Source: Bacteriovorax sp. PP10
GTDB taxonomy: Bacteria; Bdellovibrionota; Bacteriovoracia; Bacteriovoracales; Bacteriovoracaceae
Length of the DNA: 64,000 nucleotides
Assembly: GCF_035013165.1 (NCBI RefSeq)
Contig: NZ_JAYGJQ010000001.1
Location: 62,001-126,000 of the forward strand
Direction: 5' to 3'
In this document: piece after piece, positions 19,098 through 25,893 of the stretch
How positions within the stretch are numbered: position 1 is the stretch's first letter
How the letters are laid out: the number at the start of each line of letters is the position of its first letter
Made by a program: the position numbers and the translations under genes
Notes under the pieces: model-generated
What the model saw: only the letters and a program-made list of their open reading frames with translations
Databases searched by the model: none
Told to the model about the DNA's origin: nothing

Positions 19098-19121
19098 AGG
19101 GATGATGAAATACTCATCCCT
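19098..19121 (+). terminator. Hairpin after solute-binding protein gene
   Basis: AGGGATGA (19098-19105) pairs perfectly with TCATCCCT (19114-19121), loop 8 nt. The downstream tract is TTCCATCTCT, pyrimidine-rich but not a pure T-run, so termination may also depend on Rho in the C-rich stretch that follows. Confidence 0.55.
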
Positions 19122-19245
19122 TCCATCTCTACCGCCCACCCACGAATCATTCTAACTTATCTACTCAGGTATCTTCCTCACCTAATTCGGCAAGAATTTC
19201 CTTTCCCTCTCCCCACCTTTCCCAATGTTCATCTCCGCCCCTATG
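19122..19245 (+). promoter_or_regulatory. C-rich, G-poor tract, possible Rho utilisation site
   Basis: About 120 nt in which C greatly outnumbers G (about nine G in the first 115 bases), with repeated CC/TC/CCC steps. Such C>G bubbles are typical of rut sites. It follows a hairpin lacking a T-run. Inference only. Confidence 0.35.
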
Positions 19246-19308
19246 AGAGCCGAGAAGGAGGCAAGATTCAAAGACTGCACTTTGAATAAGAGAGAGTTTA
19301 AACAATGA
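19225..19308 (+). CDS. Possible 27-codon leader ORF coupled to the 19305 gene
   Basis: ATG at 19225 opens a 27-codon frame whose TGA overlaps the ATG of the next gene (ATGA at 19305-19308), the arrangement used for translational coupling. No ribosome-binding site precedes 19225. A perfect AAGGAGG lies inside the frame at 19254-19260 with no ATG, GTG or TTG at normal distance, and an 8-bp inverted repeat (ATTCAAAG 19266-19273, CTTTGAAT 19280-19287) follows it. It may be a leader peptide or only a structured leader; translation is not shown by the sequence. Confidence 0.25.
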   Translation: MFISAPMRAEKEARFKDCTLNKREFKQ

Positions 19309-19709
19309 GAAAATATTTTGAATTACCTGTTCTATTTATGATTGCCCTGGCCTTTACGGCCTCAATGGCAATTGCCAAAGACTACGTTATCTACAGCATC
19401 TCTCAAGACATCCCAATGGGTAACAAAGACGAAATTGTCAGAAAGAACTTCTACGTTGATATGGGATCAAACCAAGGCGTTAAGAAAGGAAGTGTCCTTG
19501 ATGTTTACCGTGTTGTTTCTGTACTAGATCCATATGAAAGTAAAAAGCGCTTCAATCACCGAATCAAAATCGGAGAAGTAAAAGTTCTTCACTCTGAAGA
19601 CTCATCTGCTATCGGAATTTTAAATAAACTTGAAGAAGGTGAAGAAACGCCGGTCTTTGAAGTCGGCAAGATGATGATTGGGGATATCGTTACTGTAAAA
19701 GTTAAATAG
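19305..19709 (+). CDS. Small periplasmic protein with FlgT-C-like pattern
   Basis: A signal peptide (cleavage after MAIA|KD) is followed by about 108 residues of beta-rich sequence. The segment VDMGSNQGVKKGSVLDVYRV, then IKIGEVKVLHSEDSSAIG and a final GKMMIGDIVTVK, resembles the small beta-barrel repeat found in FlgT C-terminal-like and related envelope proteins, where a G..GV..G..L.VYR pattern recurs. The similarity is only a pattern match. The gene stands alone between two terminators. It has an unusual 5' leader with a misplaced perfect Shine-Dalgarno and an inverted repeat. Confidence 0.65.
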   Translation: MRKYFELPVLFMIALAFTASMAIAKDYVIYSISQDIPMGNKDEIVRKNFYVDMGSNQGVKKGSVLDVYRVVSVLDPYESKKRFNHRIKIGEVKVLHSEDSSAIGILNKLEEGEETPVFEVGKMMIGDIVTVKVK

Positions 19710-19716
19710 TGGACCA

Positions 19717-19746
19717 AAAAAATGCAGCCACGGCTGCATTTTTATA
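19717..19746. terminator. Rho-independent terminator after the 19305 gene
   Basis: AATGCAGC (19721-19728) and GCTGCATT (19733-19740) form a stem with a CACG loop, flanked by an A-run upstream and TTTTTAT downstream, so it can also act on the minus strand. Confidence 0.85.
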
Positions 19747-19791
19747 TATTTTGAAAATGTAAAAAATAAAACTTCTTCTCAAGAGCTTGGG

Positions 19792-20028
19792 CTACACCTT
19801 CGCACCATGAAGCACAGACCTTCTCTCACGTAAAAGATCAGTCATCCTGTTAATAGCATCAATAGACTTCTCTAAACGCTCTACTTCTTTCTCACCAACG
19901 TTAGGATTATCTTTAATCGCGCGCAAGGCAAATGTCGCCATTCCATGTGCTACAACAATGTGATTAGAAATATCATGAAGGAACTTACGTTCTTCGGCCG
20001 TCACGTCTTTTAGAACATCATCACTCAT
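19792..20028 (-). CDS. Orphan DHp-like (HisKA-like) helical-hairpin protein, 78 aa
   Basis: The whole protein looks like a histidine-kinase dimerisation/phosphotransfer domain without a catalytic ATPase domain. Helix 1 is ERKFLHDISNHIVVAHGMAT, with the H-D-x-x-N pattern seen at phosphorylated histidines (H18). Helix 2 is VERLEKSIDAINRMTDLLRE, the typical second DHp helix. A short loop (KDNPNVGE) joins them. It has no sensor, membrane or ATPase part. A role as a free-standing phosphotransfer or kinase-docking protein, analogous to Spo0B, is inference. It lies upstream of a bidirectional terminator and downstream of the 20067 gene. Confidence 0.6.
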   Translation of the reverse strand: MSDDVLKDVTAEERKFLHDISNHIVVAHGMATFALRAIKDNPNVGEKEVERLEKSIDAINRMTDLLRERRSVLHGAKV

Positions 20029-20066
20029 AGTATTAACCTCGTAATATCTATACTATCAGTTTTTGT

Positions 20067-20315
20067 TTACTCTATCTTCTTATATTTCAATAAAGAAACC
20101 TCCAACACAGATTCTTTTACTGATCTTAAAGTCACCCAAAGGAGATAGTCCTCTCCTTTATCTAACTCAGCACTTTGATGAGGGTAGACATGTATTTCCT
20201 TAATTTTTGATCCATTATAAAAGCCCTTAAAGTGAAACCTGAAAAAGGTTTTGAGGGTTTTAGGACTGGATCTTTTGGCCTGGCATCGACTGAGGATCAA
20301 AATCATATCTTGCAT
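20067..20315 (-). CDS. Small hypothetical protein, 82 aa
   Basis: I do not recognise this protein. It is soluble and basic. The first half is RCQAKRSSPKTLKTFFRF; the second is beta-rich (KEIHVYPHQ, KGEDYLLWVTLRSVKESVLEVSLLKYKKI), a strand pattern seen in OB-fold-like small proteins. A GGAG ribosome-binding site 6 nt before the ATG supports the start. It is 38 nt upstream of the DHp-like gene and probably in one transcript with it, divergent from the acyl-CoA ligase gene. Confidence 0.6.
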   Translation of the reverse strand: MQDMILILSRCQAKRSSPKTLKTFFRFHFKGFYNGSKIKEIHVYPHQSAELDKGEDYLLWVTLRSVKESVLEVSLLKYKKIE

Positions 20316-20344
20316 AAATTACTCCGGTATCAAATGCATTGATT

Positions 20345-20374
20345 TTGCATAAACTAAGAGTAAGTTTTTATAGT
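20345..20374 (+). promoter_or_regulatory. Candidate sigma-70 promoter of the acyl-CoA ligase gene
   Basis: TTGCAT (20345-20350), 18-nt spacer, TATAGT (20369-20374). Expected start is near 20381, giving a leader of about 39 nt with AGGTT before the ATG. Confidence 0.5.
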
Positions 20375-20419
20375 AAGATGCCGAAATTAAATTAAGCAAA
20401 AACATTACAGGTTAATTTT

Positions 20420-22234
20420 ATGAACAAAGACGCAACACTTTCGAAACTCTTTTTAAAGAAGACCGCGAAATCACCACACCGTAAGGCCATTGGATGGATT
20501 GAAGGTTCAGATCTACATTTCTATAACAACGATGAATACCAACAAAAAGTCCGAGTGATTTTTTATGGTTTAAATAGCCTTGGTATAAAACCACAGGATC
20601 GTGTAGCAATTCTTGGACAAACTTCTAAAGAATGGCACTTCTTCGATCTTGCCGCTCTTTGTGCCCGCGCTGTCGTCACTCCTGTCTACCCGACTTATAT
20701 GTCTGATGAAGTGGAGTACATTTTAAATAATAGTGAAACAAAAATTCTTATTTTAGAAAACGAAGCTCAGTTTCAAAAGATCCTAGCTGAACAAGACAAA
20801 TTGACTCACTTAAAATGTATCGTGGCCCTAAAAGATATTTCAGAAGAATCAGTTAAAAAATTATCAGATAAAATTATTTTTCAGACTTATCAACAATTCA
20901 TCGACATTGGGACATTAGAATCACAAAACTCTCCTAAGCTTTTTGAAGCAAGCATTGAACAAAGTGAACCAACTGATATCGCCTCAATCATTTACACTTC
21001 TGGAACAACTGGTGACCCCAAAGGGGCCGTGATTAGTCAAAGAGCTTTCGTTGTTATGTTAAATAACGTTTATTCTTCACTGAAAACGAATATCCTTCCA
21101 AACGATAGAACATTAACATTCCTTCCCTTGTCTCACGTATTTGGAAGATGTGACTCATTCTTAAATCTCGTTTTTGATTTTGAATGTGTCTTTGCTGAAT
21201 CGATGGATAAAGTTGTCGACAACATGCAGACTGCAAAGCCAACTATTCTTTTAGCTGTGCCTAGAATTTTTGAAAAAGTGTATTCAAAAGTTTTAGAAAA
21301 TGTTCAAAAAGAAAATGAGTTAAAAAAGAAAGTTTTCGACTGGGCCTTGTCAGCATCAAATACTTACTACCAAAAAATCAATGCTGATAAATCTCCAACG
21401 ACTTTTGAAATTTTACAAAAGAATCTTGCTTATAAATTAGTTTTCGAAAAAATATACGCCCGCTTCGGTGGACGCATTCGTTTCCTTGTTTCAGGTGGAG
21501 CTCCATTGTCTCCGGACATTATGAACTTCCTACAAAATGCTAACCTTACTATCCTTGAAGGTTACGGTCTGACTGAAACAATTGCTCCTTGTATTTTAAA
21601 TCCTCCTGTAAGACAAATTCCTGGGGCCATCGGTCTTCCACTTGGTGACGTTCAAGTCAAATTTGCTGAAGATGGTGAGATCATGCTTAAGACTGAAGCA
21701 CTCTTCAGTCAGTATTATAAAAATGAAGAAGCAACGAAAGAAGCATTCAAAGATGGATGGTTTTTAACTGGTGACATTGGTGAATTAACAACTGATGGTT
21801 ATGTGAAAATTACAGATAGAAAAAAAGACATCATCATCACGAGCGCTGGTAAAAACGTAGCTCCTCAAAAAATTGAAAACATTTTAAAACTTCAAAAGCA
21901 TATTTCAAATGCCATGGTTGTTGGTGATAAGAGAAAATTCTTAGTTGCTATTGTCAGCATTGATCGCGAAGCTTTTATCGACGAAATGGGTTCTTCTAAA
22001 ACTTATGAGGAACTAGCAGCAGACCCTCAGGTCTACGAGACCCTGGATAAGGAAGTTCACGCCGCAAACTCAGACCTGGCAAGCTTTGAGTCCATTAAAG
22101 GATTTATTGTCGCACCGAGTGATTTTACGGTTGAAAACGGTCAATTGACCCCATCTTTGAAGCTTAAGAAGAAAATTATCTTAAAGGCCTATGAAAAAGA
22201 AGTGGACGCGCTGTATAAAAAGCTAGAATCTTAG
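20420..22234 (+). CDS. Long-chain acyl-CoA ligase (AMP-binding enzyme)
   Basis: This ANL-superfamily enzyme activates a carboxylate (most likely a long-chain fatty acid) with ATP and joins it to CoA. The P-loop is YTSGTTGDPKGAVIS (~residue 192), the A5 motif GYGLTE (~380), and the A7/A8 motifs WFLTGDIGE and ITDRKKDIII. The catalytic lysine should be in the C-terminal LKLKKKI region. Length 604 aa, with the insertions typical of the FadD15/eukaryotic ACSL branch rather than E. coli FadD. It has its own promoter and is followed by rpoZ with a separate promoter. Chain-length preference cannot be read from the sequence. Confidence 0.9.
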   Translation: MNKDATLSKLFLKKTAKSPHRKAIGWIEGSDLHFYNNDEYQQKVRVIFYGLNSLGIKPQDRVAILGQTSKEWHFFDLAALCARAVVTPVYPTYMSDEVEYILNNSETKILILENEAQFQKILAEQDKLTHLKCIVALKDISEESVKKLSDKIIFQTYQQFIDIGTLESQNSPKLFEASIEQSEPTDIASIIYTSGTTGDPKGAVISQRAFVVMLNNVYSSLKTNILPNDRTLTFLPLSHVFGRCDSFLNLVFDFECVFAESMDKVVDNMQTAKPTILLAVPRIFEKVYSKVLENVQKENELKKKVFDWALSASNTYYQKINADKSPTTFEILQKNLAYKLVFEKIYARFGGRIRFLVSGGAPLSPDIMNFLQNANLTILEGYGLTETIAPCILNPPVRQIPGAIGLPLGDVQVKFAEDGEIMLKTEALFSQYYKNEEATKEAFKDGWFLTGDIGELTTDGYVKITDRKKDIIITSAGKNVAPQKIENILKLQKHISNAMVVGDKRKFLVAIVSIDREAFIDEMGSSKTYEELAADPQVYETLDKEVHAANSDLASFESIKGFIVAPSDFTVENGQLTPSLKLKKKIILKAYEKEVDALYKKLES

Positions 22235-22253
22235 AAGGAACAATGATTGCTTA

Positions 22254-22282
22254 TAGACAAAAATCCCGTTTGATACTATAAC
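22254..22282 (+). promoter_or_regulatory. Sigma-70-type promoter of rpoZ
   Basis: TAGACA (22254-22259), a 17-nt spacer and TATAAC (22277-22282). Each hexamer matches consensus at five of six positions. Expected start near 22289, leader about 42 nt, with CAGGAG before the rpoZ ATG. Confidence 0.65.
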
Positions 22283-22330
22283 CTAAAGTTCGTAAATCTA
22301 TTTTTGGCCTAACGGCCCAGGAGATAATCC

Positions 22331-22543
22331 ATGGCAAGAATTACTATTGAAGACTGCTTAGAAAGAGTAGAAAACAGATATGAACTAGTTCACCTAGCTA
22401 CTAAGAGAGTAAAGCAACTAAGAGAAGGTGCTGAGCCTCTAGTAAAGTCTAAAAATAAAGAAGTTGTTACAGCACTTAGAGAAATCGCTGCTGGAAAAAT
22501 CAAACACGCTCCAATCAGCGAATACGATTCTGACGAATTCTAA
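22331..22543 (+). CDS. rpoZ: RNA polymerase omega subunit
   Basis: Omega helps assemble and stabilise RNA polymerase by clamping the beta' subunit. The 70-aa protein begins [20 protein letters not shown], followed by [14 protein letters not shown], which are the conserved N-terminal helices of RpoZ, and has the family motif [13 protein letters not shown]. Length is normal. It is monocistronic: its own promoter lies 49 nt upstream and a strong intrinsic terminator begins 33 nt downstream. ppGpp-synthesis genes often follow rpoZ in other bacteria but are absent here. Confidence 0.95.
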   Translation: MARITIEDCLERVENRYELVHLATKRVKQLREGAEPLVKSKNKEVVTALREIAAGKIKHAPISEYDSDEF

Positions 22544-22575
22544 TTAAAAATTTTAAAGCATCATTTTTATAAGAA

Positions 22576-22604
22576 AGACCGCCTATTTTAGGCGGTTTTT
22601 TTTT
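22576..22604 (+). terminator. Rho-independent terminator of rpoZ
   Basis: ACCGCCTA (22578-22585) and TAGGCGGT (22589-22596, sharing the TTTT loop) form the stem, followed by a run of eight or more T. Confidence 0.92.
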
Positions 22605-22659
22605 GCCAATTCTTAAGGTTAATTTTATTTAAATTGATCGAAATTTATCCGATTAGATA

Positions 22660-22760
22660 TGGGTAGACCCTCTAAATGGATAATGACAAGAAACGGGGAA
22701 TTGGAATTATTTAAGAGAGTTTATAAGAGAGGCCAGTGGAGACTGGCCTCTTCTATTTTT
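22660..22760 (+). ncRNA. Candidate small RNA ending in a strong terminator
   Basis: The 306-nt gap between rpoZ and lon has a third, unexplained terminator. AGAGGCCAGT (22728-22737) and ACTGGCCTCT (22742-22751) form a 10-bp stem with a GGAG loop, followed by TCTATTTTT. rpoZ already stops at 22604 and lon has its own terminator at 22821-22848, so a separate transcript must start in 22605-22728 or the element is vestigial. A TAGATA-like -10 at 22655-22660 would give an RNA of about 90 nt. A 41-codon frame (22659-22784) exists but has no ribosome-binding site. The RNA's 5' end is a guess. Confidence 0.35.
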
Positions 22761-22819
22761 AGAACATGTGATCAAAACTCTTAATACGAAATCTTATTCA
22801 TTACTCATTCAAGCGATAT

Positions 22820-22848
22820 AAAAATGCTCCACTGGAGCATTTTTTTTG
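22820..22848. terminator. Bidirectional terminator (lon 3' end)
   Basis: AAAATGCTCC (22821-22830), loop ACT, GGAGCATTTT (22834-22843), with A-run on one side and an eight-T run on the other. It sits directly after the lon stop codon on the minus strand. Confidence 0.88.
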
Positions 22849-22849
22849 A

Positions 22850-25357
22850 TCACTTTTTAAGCGCGATCTTTAGAACTTCATCAAAATGCGATACTGGAAA
22901 AAACTTCATTCCCTTTCTATGTAGAACAGGAACTTCTTTAAGGTCTTTCTCATTCTGTTTTGGAAGAATGATAGTTGTGATCCCTGCTCTTTTAGCAGCA
23001 AGAACTTTTTCCTTAATCCCACCAACTGGTAGAACCTTTCCAGTTAAACTTAATTCACCAGTCATAGCGATGTTAGAATCAACCGCTTTGTTAGTTGCTA
23101 AGCTGTATAGAGCAAGTGCCATCGTGATCCCTGCACTTGGACCATCTTTTGGTGTTGCCCCTGCAGGTAAGTGTAAATGCACTTCATGAGCTGCTAAGTA
23201 ATCTTCTGGTTCATGTTCAACAACTGCAGGAGTTCCTGCTACAGGTTTTTTAGTTCCCGCTTTTTTCTTAGTAGCAGCTGTATCAACATCAATTTGGTTT
23301 TGAAGAATTTTCTTCACGTATGAATAAGCAAGACTTGCTGACTCGTTCATTACGCCACCAAGCTGACCTGTAAGCTTGAATCCTTTCCCTTTAAGAGGAA
23401 GAGTTTCAATGAAAAGAATTTCCCCACCGTATGCTGTCCAAGCAAGACCTGTAACAACACCTGGTTTATTTTTCTTCTCAGCTGAATCAGAGTGGAATCT
23501 TGGAGACCCTAGCATTCCTTCAAGATTCTCAACTGTAGGAACGAATTTCTTCGCTTTTCCTTTTGGCTTAGAAACTTTATCAAGGGCCGCACGTCTACAA
23601 AGTTTAGCGATATGTTGCTCAAGTACACGAACACCTGGCTCACGAGCATAGTCAGCAATGATTTTCTTGATAACGTTTAAGTTAAGAGAGAAATCAGCTT
23701 TTTGCAGACCGTGCTTTTTAAGCTGACGAGGAATAATCCATTTCGTTGTGATCGCAACTTTTTCTTCCAGCGTATAACCCGATAGCTCGATAACTTCCAT
23801 ACGGTCTAGCAGAGCTTCTGGAATATCGTTAATGTAGTTCGCTGTAGCAATGAAAAGAACCTTTGATAAATCGAATGGGATATCAAGGTAGTTATCAATG
23901 AACGTTGAGTTTTGTTCCGGGTCCAGTACTTCTAGAAGTGCTGATGCCGGGTCACCCTGGAACGACTTACCGATCTTATCGATCTCATCAAGCATGATAA
24001 CCGGGTTGTTTACTTCAACACGCTTTAGCGCTTGAATGATCTTCCCTGGCATTGCTCCAACGTATGTACGTCTGTGTCCTTTGATCTCTGCTTCATCTCT
24101 CATACCACCCAGAGAGAAACGGTAAAACGTTCTTCCAAGAGCTGCTGCGATTGATTTACCAAGAGATGTCTTACCAACTCCCGGAGGACCTGCAAGACAA
24201 AGAATTGTTCCATCGTATCCTGGCTTTAGTTTTCTAACAGCAAGGAACTCAAGAATACGCTCCTTAGGTTTTTCAAGACCGTAGTGATCTTTATCAAGAA
24301 TCTTTTTAGATGTGTTGATATCCAGATCGTCAGTCGTTTGTTTTTTCCATGGCAGATCAATCAGCCAAGTTAAGTACGTACGAGCAACGTTGTATTCTGG
24401 TGAGCTATCAGGAATTAATTCCAGGCGCTCTAGTTCTTCCTTCGCTGTTTTTAAAACATCTTCAGGCATCCCTACTTTTTCTAATTCCTCTTTAATACGT
24501 TTGATGTCGCGTGATTTTTCATCTTCTTCCATTCCAAGTTCAGAACGGATAACTTTTAATTGCTCACGTAGGAAATACTCTCTTTGGTACTTGTTAACTT
24601 TATCGTTAACTTCGTCAGAGATTTTCTTTTGAATATCAGCAACGTCTTTTTCTCTTTTTAAATATACAAGAAGTTTTGCGAATCTCTTTTTAACAACAAG
24701 TGTTTCAAGGAAATCCTGAGCTTCAGGGATATCAAGAGAGATAGCGAATGCCACAAGGTCAGCAAGAGACCCTGGTGACGGCGAGTTCAACATCGCAAGC
24801 TTCATCTCTTCGTTGAAGTACGGGTTGATTTCAGAAAGTTTCTTAACTTGGTTGATTACCGATCTAGTGTAAGCATCAAGCTCTTCATCTGTTTCTAAAA
24901 TATCATCGAAAACTTCAATTCTCGTTTTTAAGATTGGAGACTCAGATAAAATTTCTGAAGCTCTGTATCTCTTCATACCGTGAACAAGAACGTTCACTGA
25001 TCCATCTGGAAGCTTTAGCTTCTTAACAACTTTACAAAGTACACCGACTTTATAAATGTCCCCAGACTTGATTTCGCGTTTATCGAAATCGATATCCTCT
25101 TCAGGAATAATACTTCCTTCATCATCTTTCAGGTCGTTCTTAACAAGGTTAAGAGCAACGTAACCTGTTTTTAAAAGTGATTCATCCAGTTCAGGAGTGA
25201 ATTTTTCTTCACTTAAAATAATAGGTGCAATCATTCCCGGGAAGATTGGGCTATTCATGATTGGGATAATAACTACGATCTCAGGAAGTTTCGGAAGATC
25301 GTCTTTGCCACTTGATGGCTTTAGCTTTACTTGGAAATCGCTTTCTAAATCTGACAT
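22850..25357 (-). CDS. lon: ATP-dependent protease Lon
   Basis: Lon degrades misfolded and regulatory proteins in the cytoplasm. The N-terminal LON substrate-binding domain (residues ~25-230) opens with LPEIVVIIPIMNSPIFPGM. The AAA+ module has Walker A GPPGVGKTSLGKS (~390), Walker B VIMLDEIDKIG, and the sensor segment LFIATANYINDIPEALLDRM. The C-terminal protease domain has the Ser-Lys dyad site PKDGPSAGITMA with the catalytic Ser, followed by GGIKEKVLAAKRAG carrying the Lys. An insert rich in Lys/Ala (~660-690) separates the last two blocks. I prefer ATG 25357 to TTG 25363 because GGAG is 7 nt upstream. Confidence 0.98.
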   Translation of the reverse strand: MSDLESDFQVKLKPSSGKDDLPKLPEIVVIIPIMNSPIFPGMIAPIILSEEKFTPELDESLLKTGYVALNLVKNDLKDDEGSIIPEEDIDFDKREIKSGDIYKVGVLCKVVKKLKLPDGSVNVLVHGMKRYRASEILSESPILKTRIEVFDDILETDEELDAYTRSVINQVKKLSEINPYFNEEMKLAMLNSPSPGSLADLVAFAISLDIPEAQDFLETLVVKKRFAKLLVYLKREKDVADIQKKISDEVNDKVNKYQREYFLREQLKVIRSELGMEEDEKSRDIKRIKEELEKVGMPEDVLKTAKEELERLELIPDSSPEYNVARTYLTWLIDLPWKKQTTDDLDINTSKKILDKDHYGLEKPKERILEFLAVRKLKPGYDGTILCLAGPPGVGKTSLGKSIAAALGRTFYRFSLGGMRDEAEIKGHRRTYVGAMPGKIIQALKRVEVNNPVIMLDEIDKIGKSFQGDPASALLEVLDPEQNSTFIDNYLDIPFDLSKVLFIATANYINDIPEALLDRMEVIELSGYTLEEKVAITTKWIIPRQLKKHGLQKADFSLNLNVIKKIIADYAREPGVRVLEQHIAKLCRRAALDKVSKPKGKAKKFVPTVENLEGMLGSPRFHSDSAEKKNKPGVVTGLAWTAYGGEILFIETLPLKGKGFKLTGQLGGVMNESASLAYSYVKKILQNQIDVDTAATKKKAGTKKPVAGTPAVVEHEPEDYLAAHEVHLHLPAGATPKDGPSAGITMALALYSLATNKAVDSNIAMTGELSLTGKVLPVGGIKEKVLAAKRAGITTIILPKQNEKDLKEVPVLHRKGMKFFPVSHFDEVLKIALKK

Positions 25358-25375
25358 ATTCAACTCCAGGAAAAT

Positions 25376-25852
25376 TTAATTCTTTAAATCAATTACTAAG
25401 CGGCCCGGGTTTTCCAGGTAAAAAATATCAGCACTCACTTTGCCTTTAAGTTTTAAATCAAGAGATAAGTGATTCGATTCGATCGGGAAGAAATTAACCT
25501 TTTCAATGAAACGCGTGCTTGGAACAGATTTAAAATCTTTTGCCAGCGTTGTTTCAAAAATATCCAGGTATAACTTTTTGTCATCACTTGAAATGTGACC
25601 ATAAATTTTAGGAACTTGATTTGTCGAAAAATCCATAACGATTCTTTCGAACCCTTGCTTTGGATTGTAAGACTGACGAAGAGACTTCAAAGACGATTGA
25701 ACTTTCACTCCACCATTATGGAAGATTCCTTTTTCAATATAGATTGAAGTTTTGTTGCTGCTTAACTTTCTGATTCTTTCTTTAAAAAGATCTTGGCCAA
25801 AAGATATTGATGTTAAGCAAAAAATAGTTACAAAGAGAGCGATAATTTTCAT
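25376..25852 (-). CDS. Exported AMIN-like domain protein
   Basis: A 158-aa exported protein: signal peptide to SFG|QD, then a beta-rich region resembling the AMIN domain found at the N-terminus of secretins and AmiC. The visible family-like parts are LSSNKTSIYIEKGIF, the GFERIVMDFSTNQVPKIYG segment and the closing LENPGRLVIDLKN, the last being very typical of AMIN strands. AMIN domains usually bind peptidoglycan or localise envelope proteins. No catalytic or membrane domain is fused. GAGG precedes the ATG. lon starts 18 nt downstream, so the two are likely cotranscribed. Confidence 0.75.
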   Translation of the reverse strand: MKIIALFVTIFCLTSISFGQDLFKERIRKLSSNKTSIYIEKGIFHNGGVKVQSSLKSLRQSYNPKQGFERIVMDFSTNQVPKIYGHISSDDKKLYLDIFETTLAKDFKSVPSTRFIEKVNFFPIESNHLSLDLKLKGKVSADIFYLENPGRLVIDLKN

Positions 25853-25893
25853 ACGGGCCTCGGCTAATAATACTCATAAAAGTATAAATCAGC

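Noticed and set aside
22659-22784. 41-codon frame between rpoZ and lon
   Set aside because: No ribosome-binding site and it runs through a strong terminator hairpin; the RNA reading is preferred.
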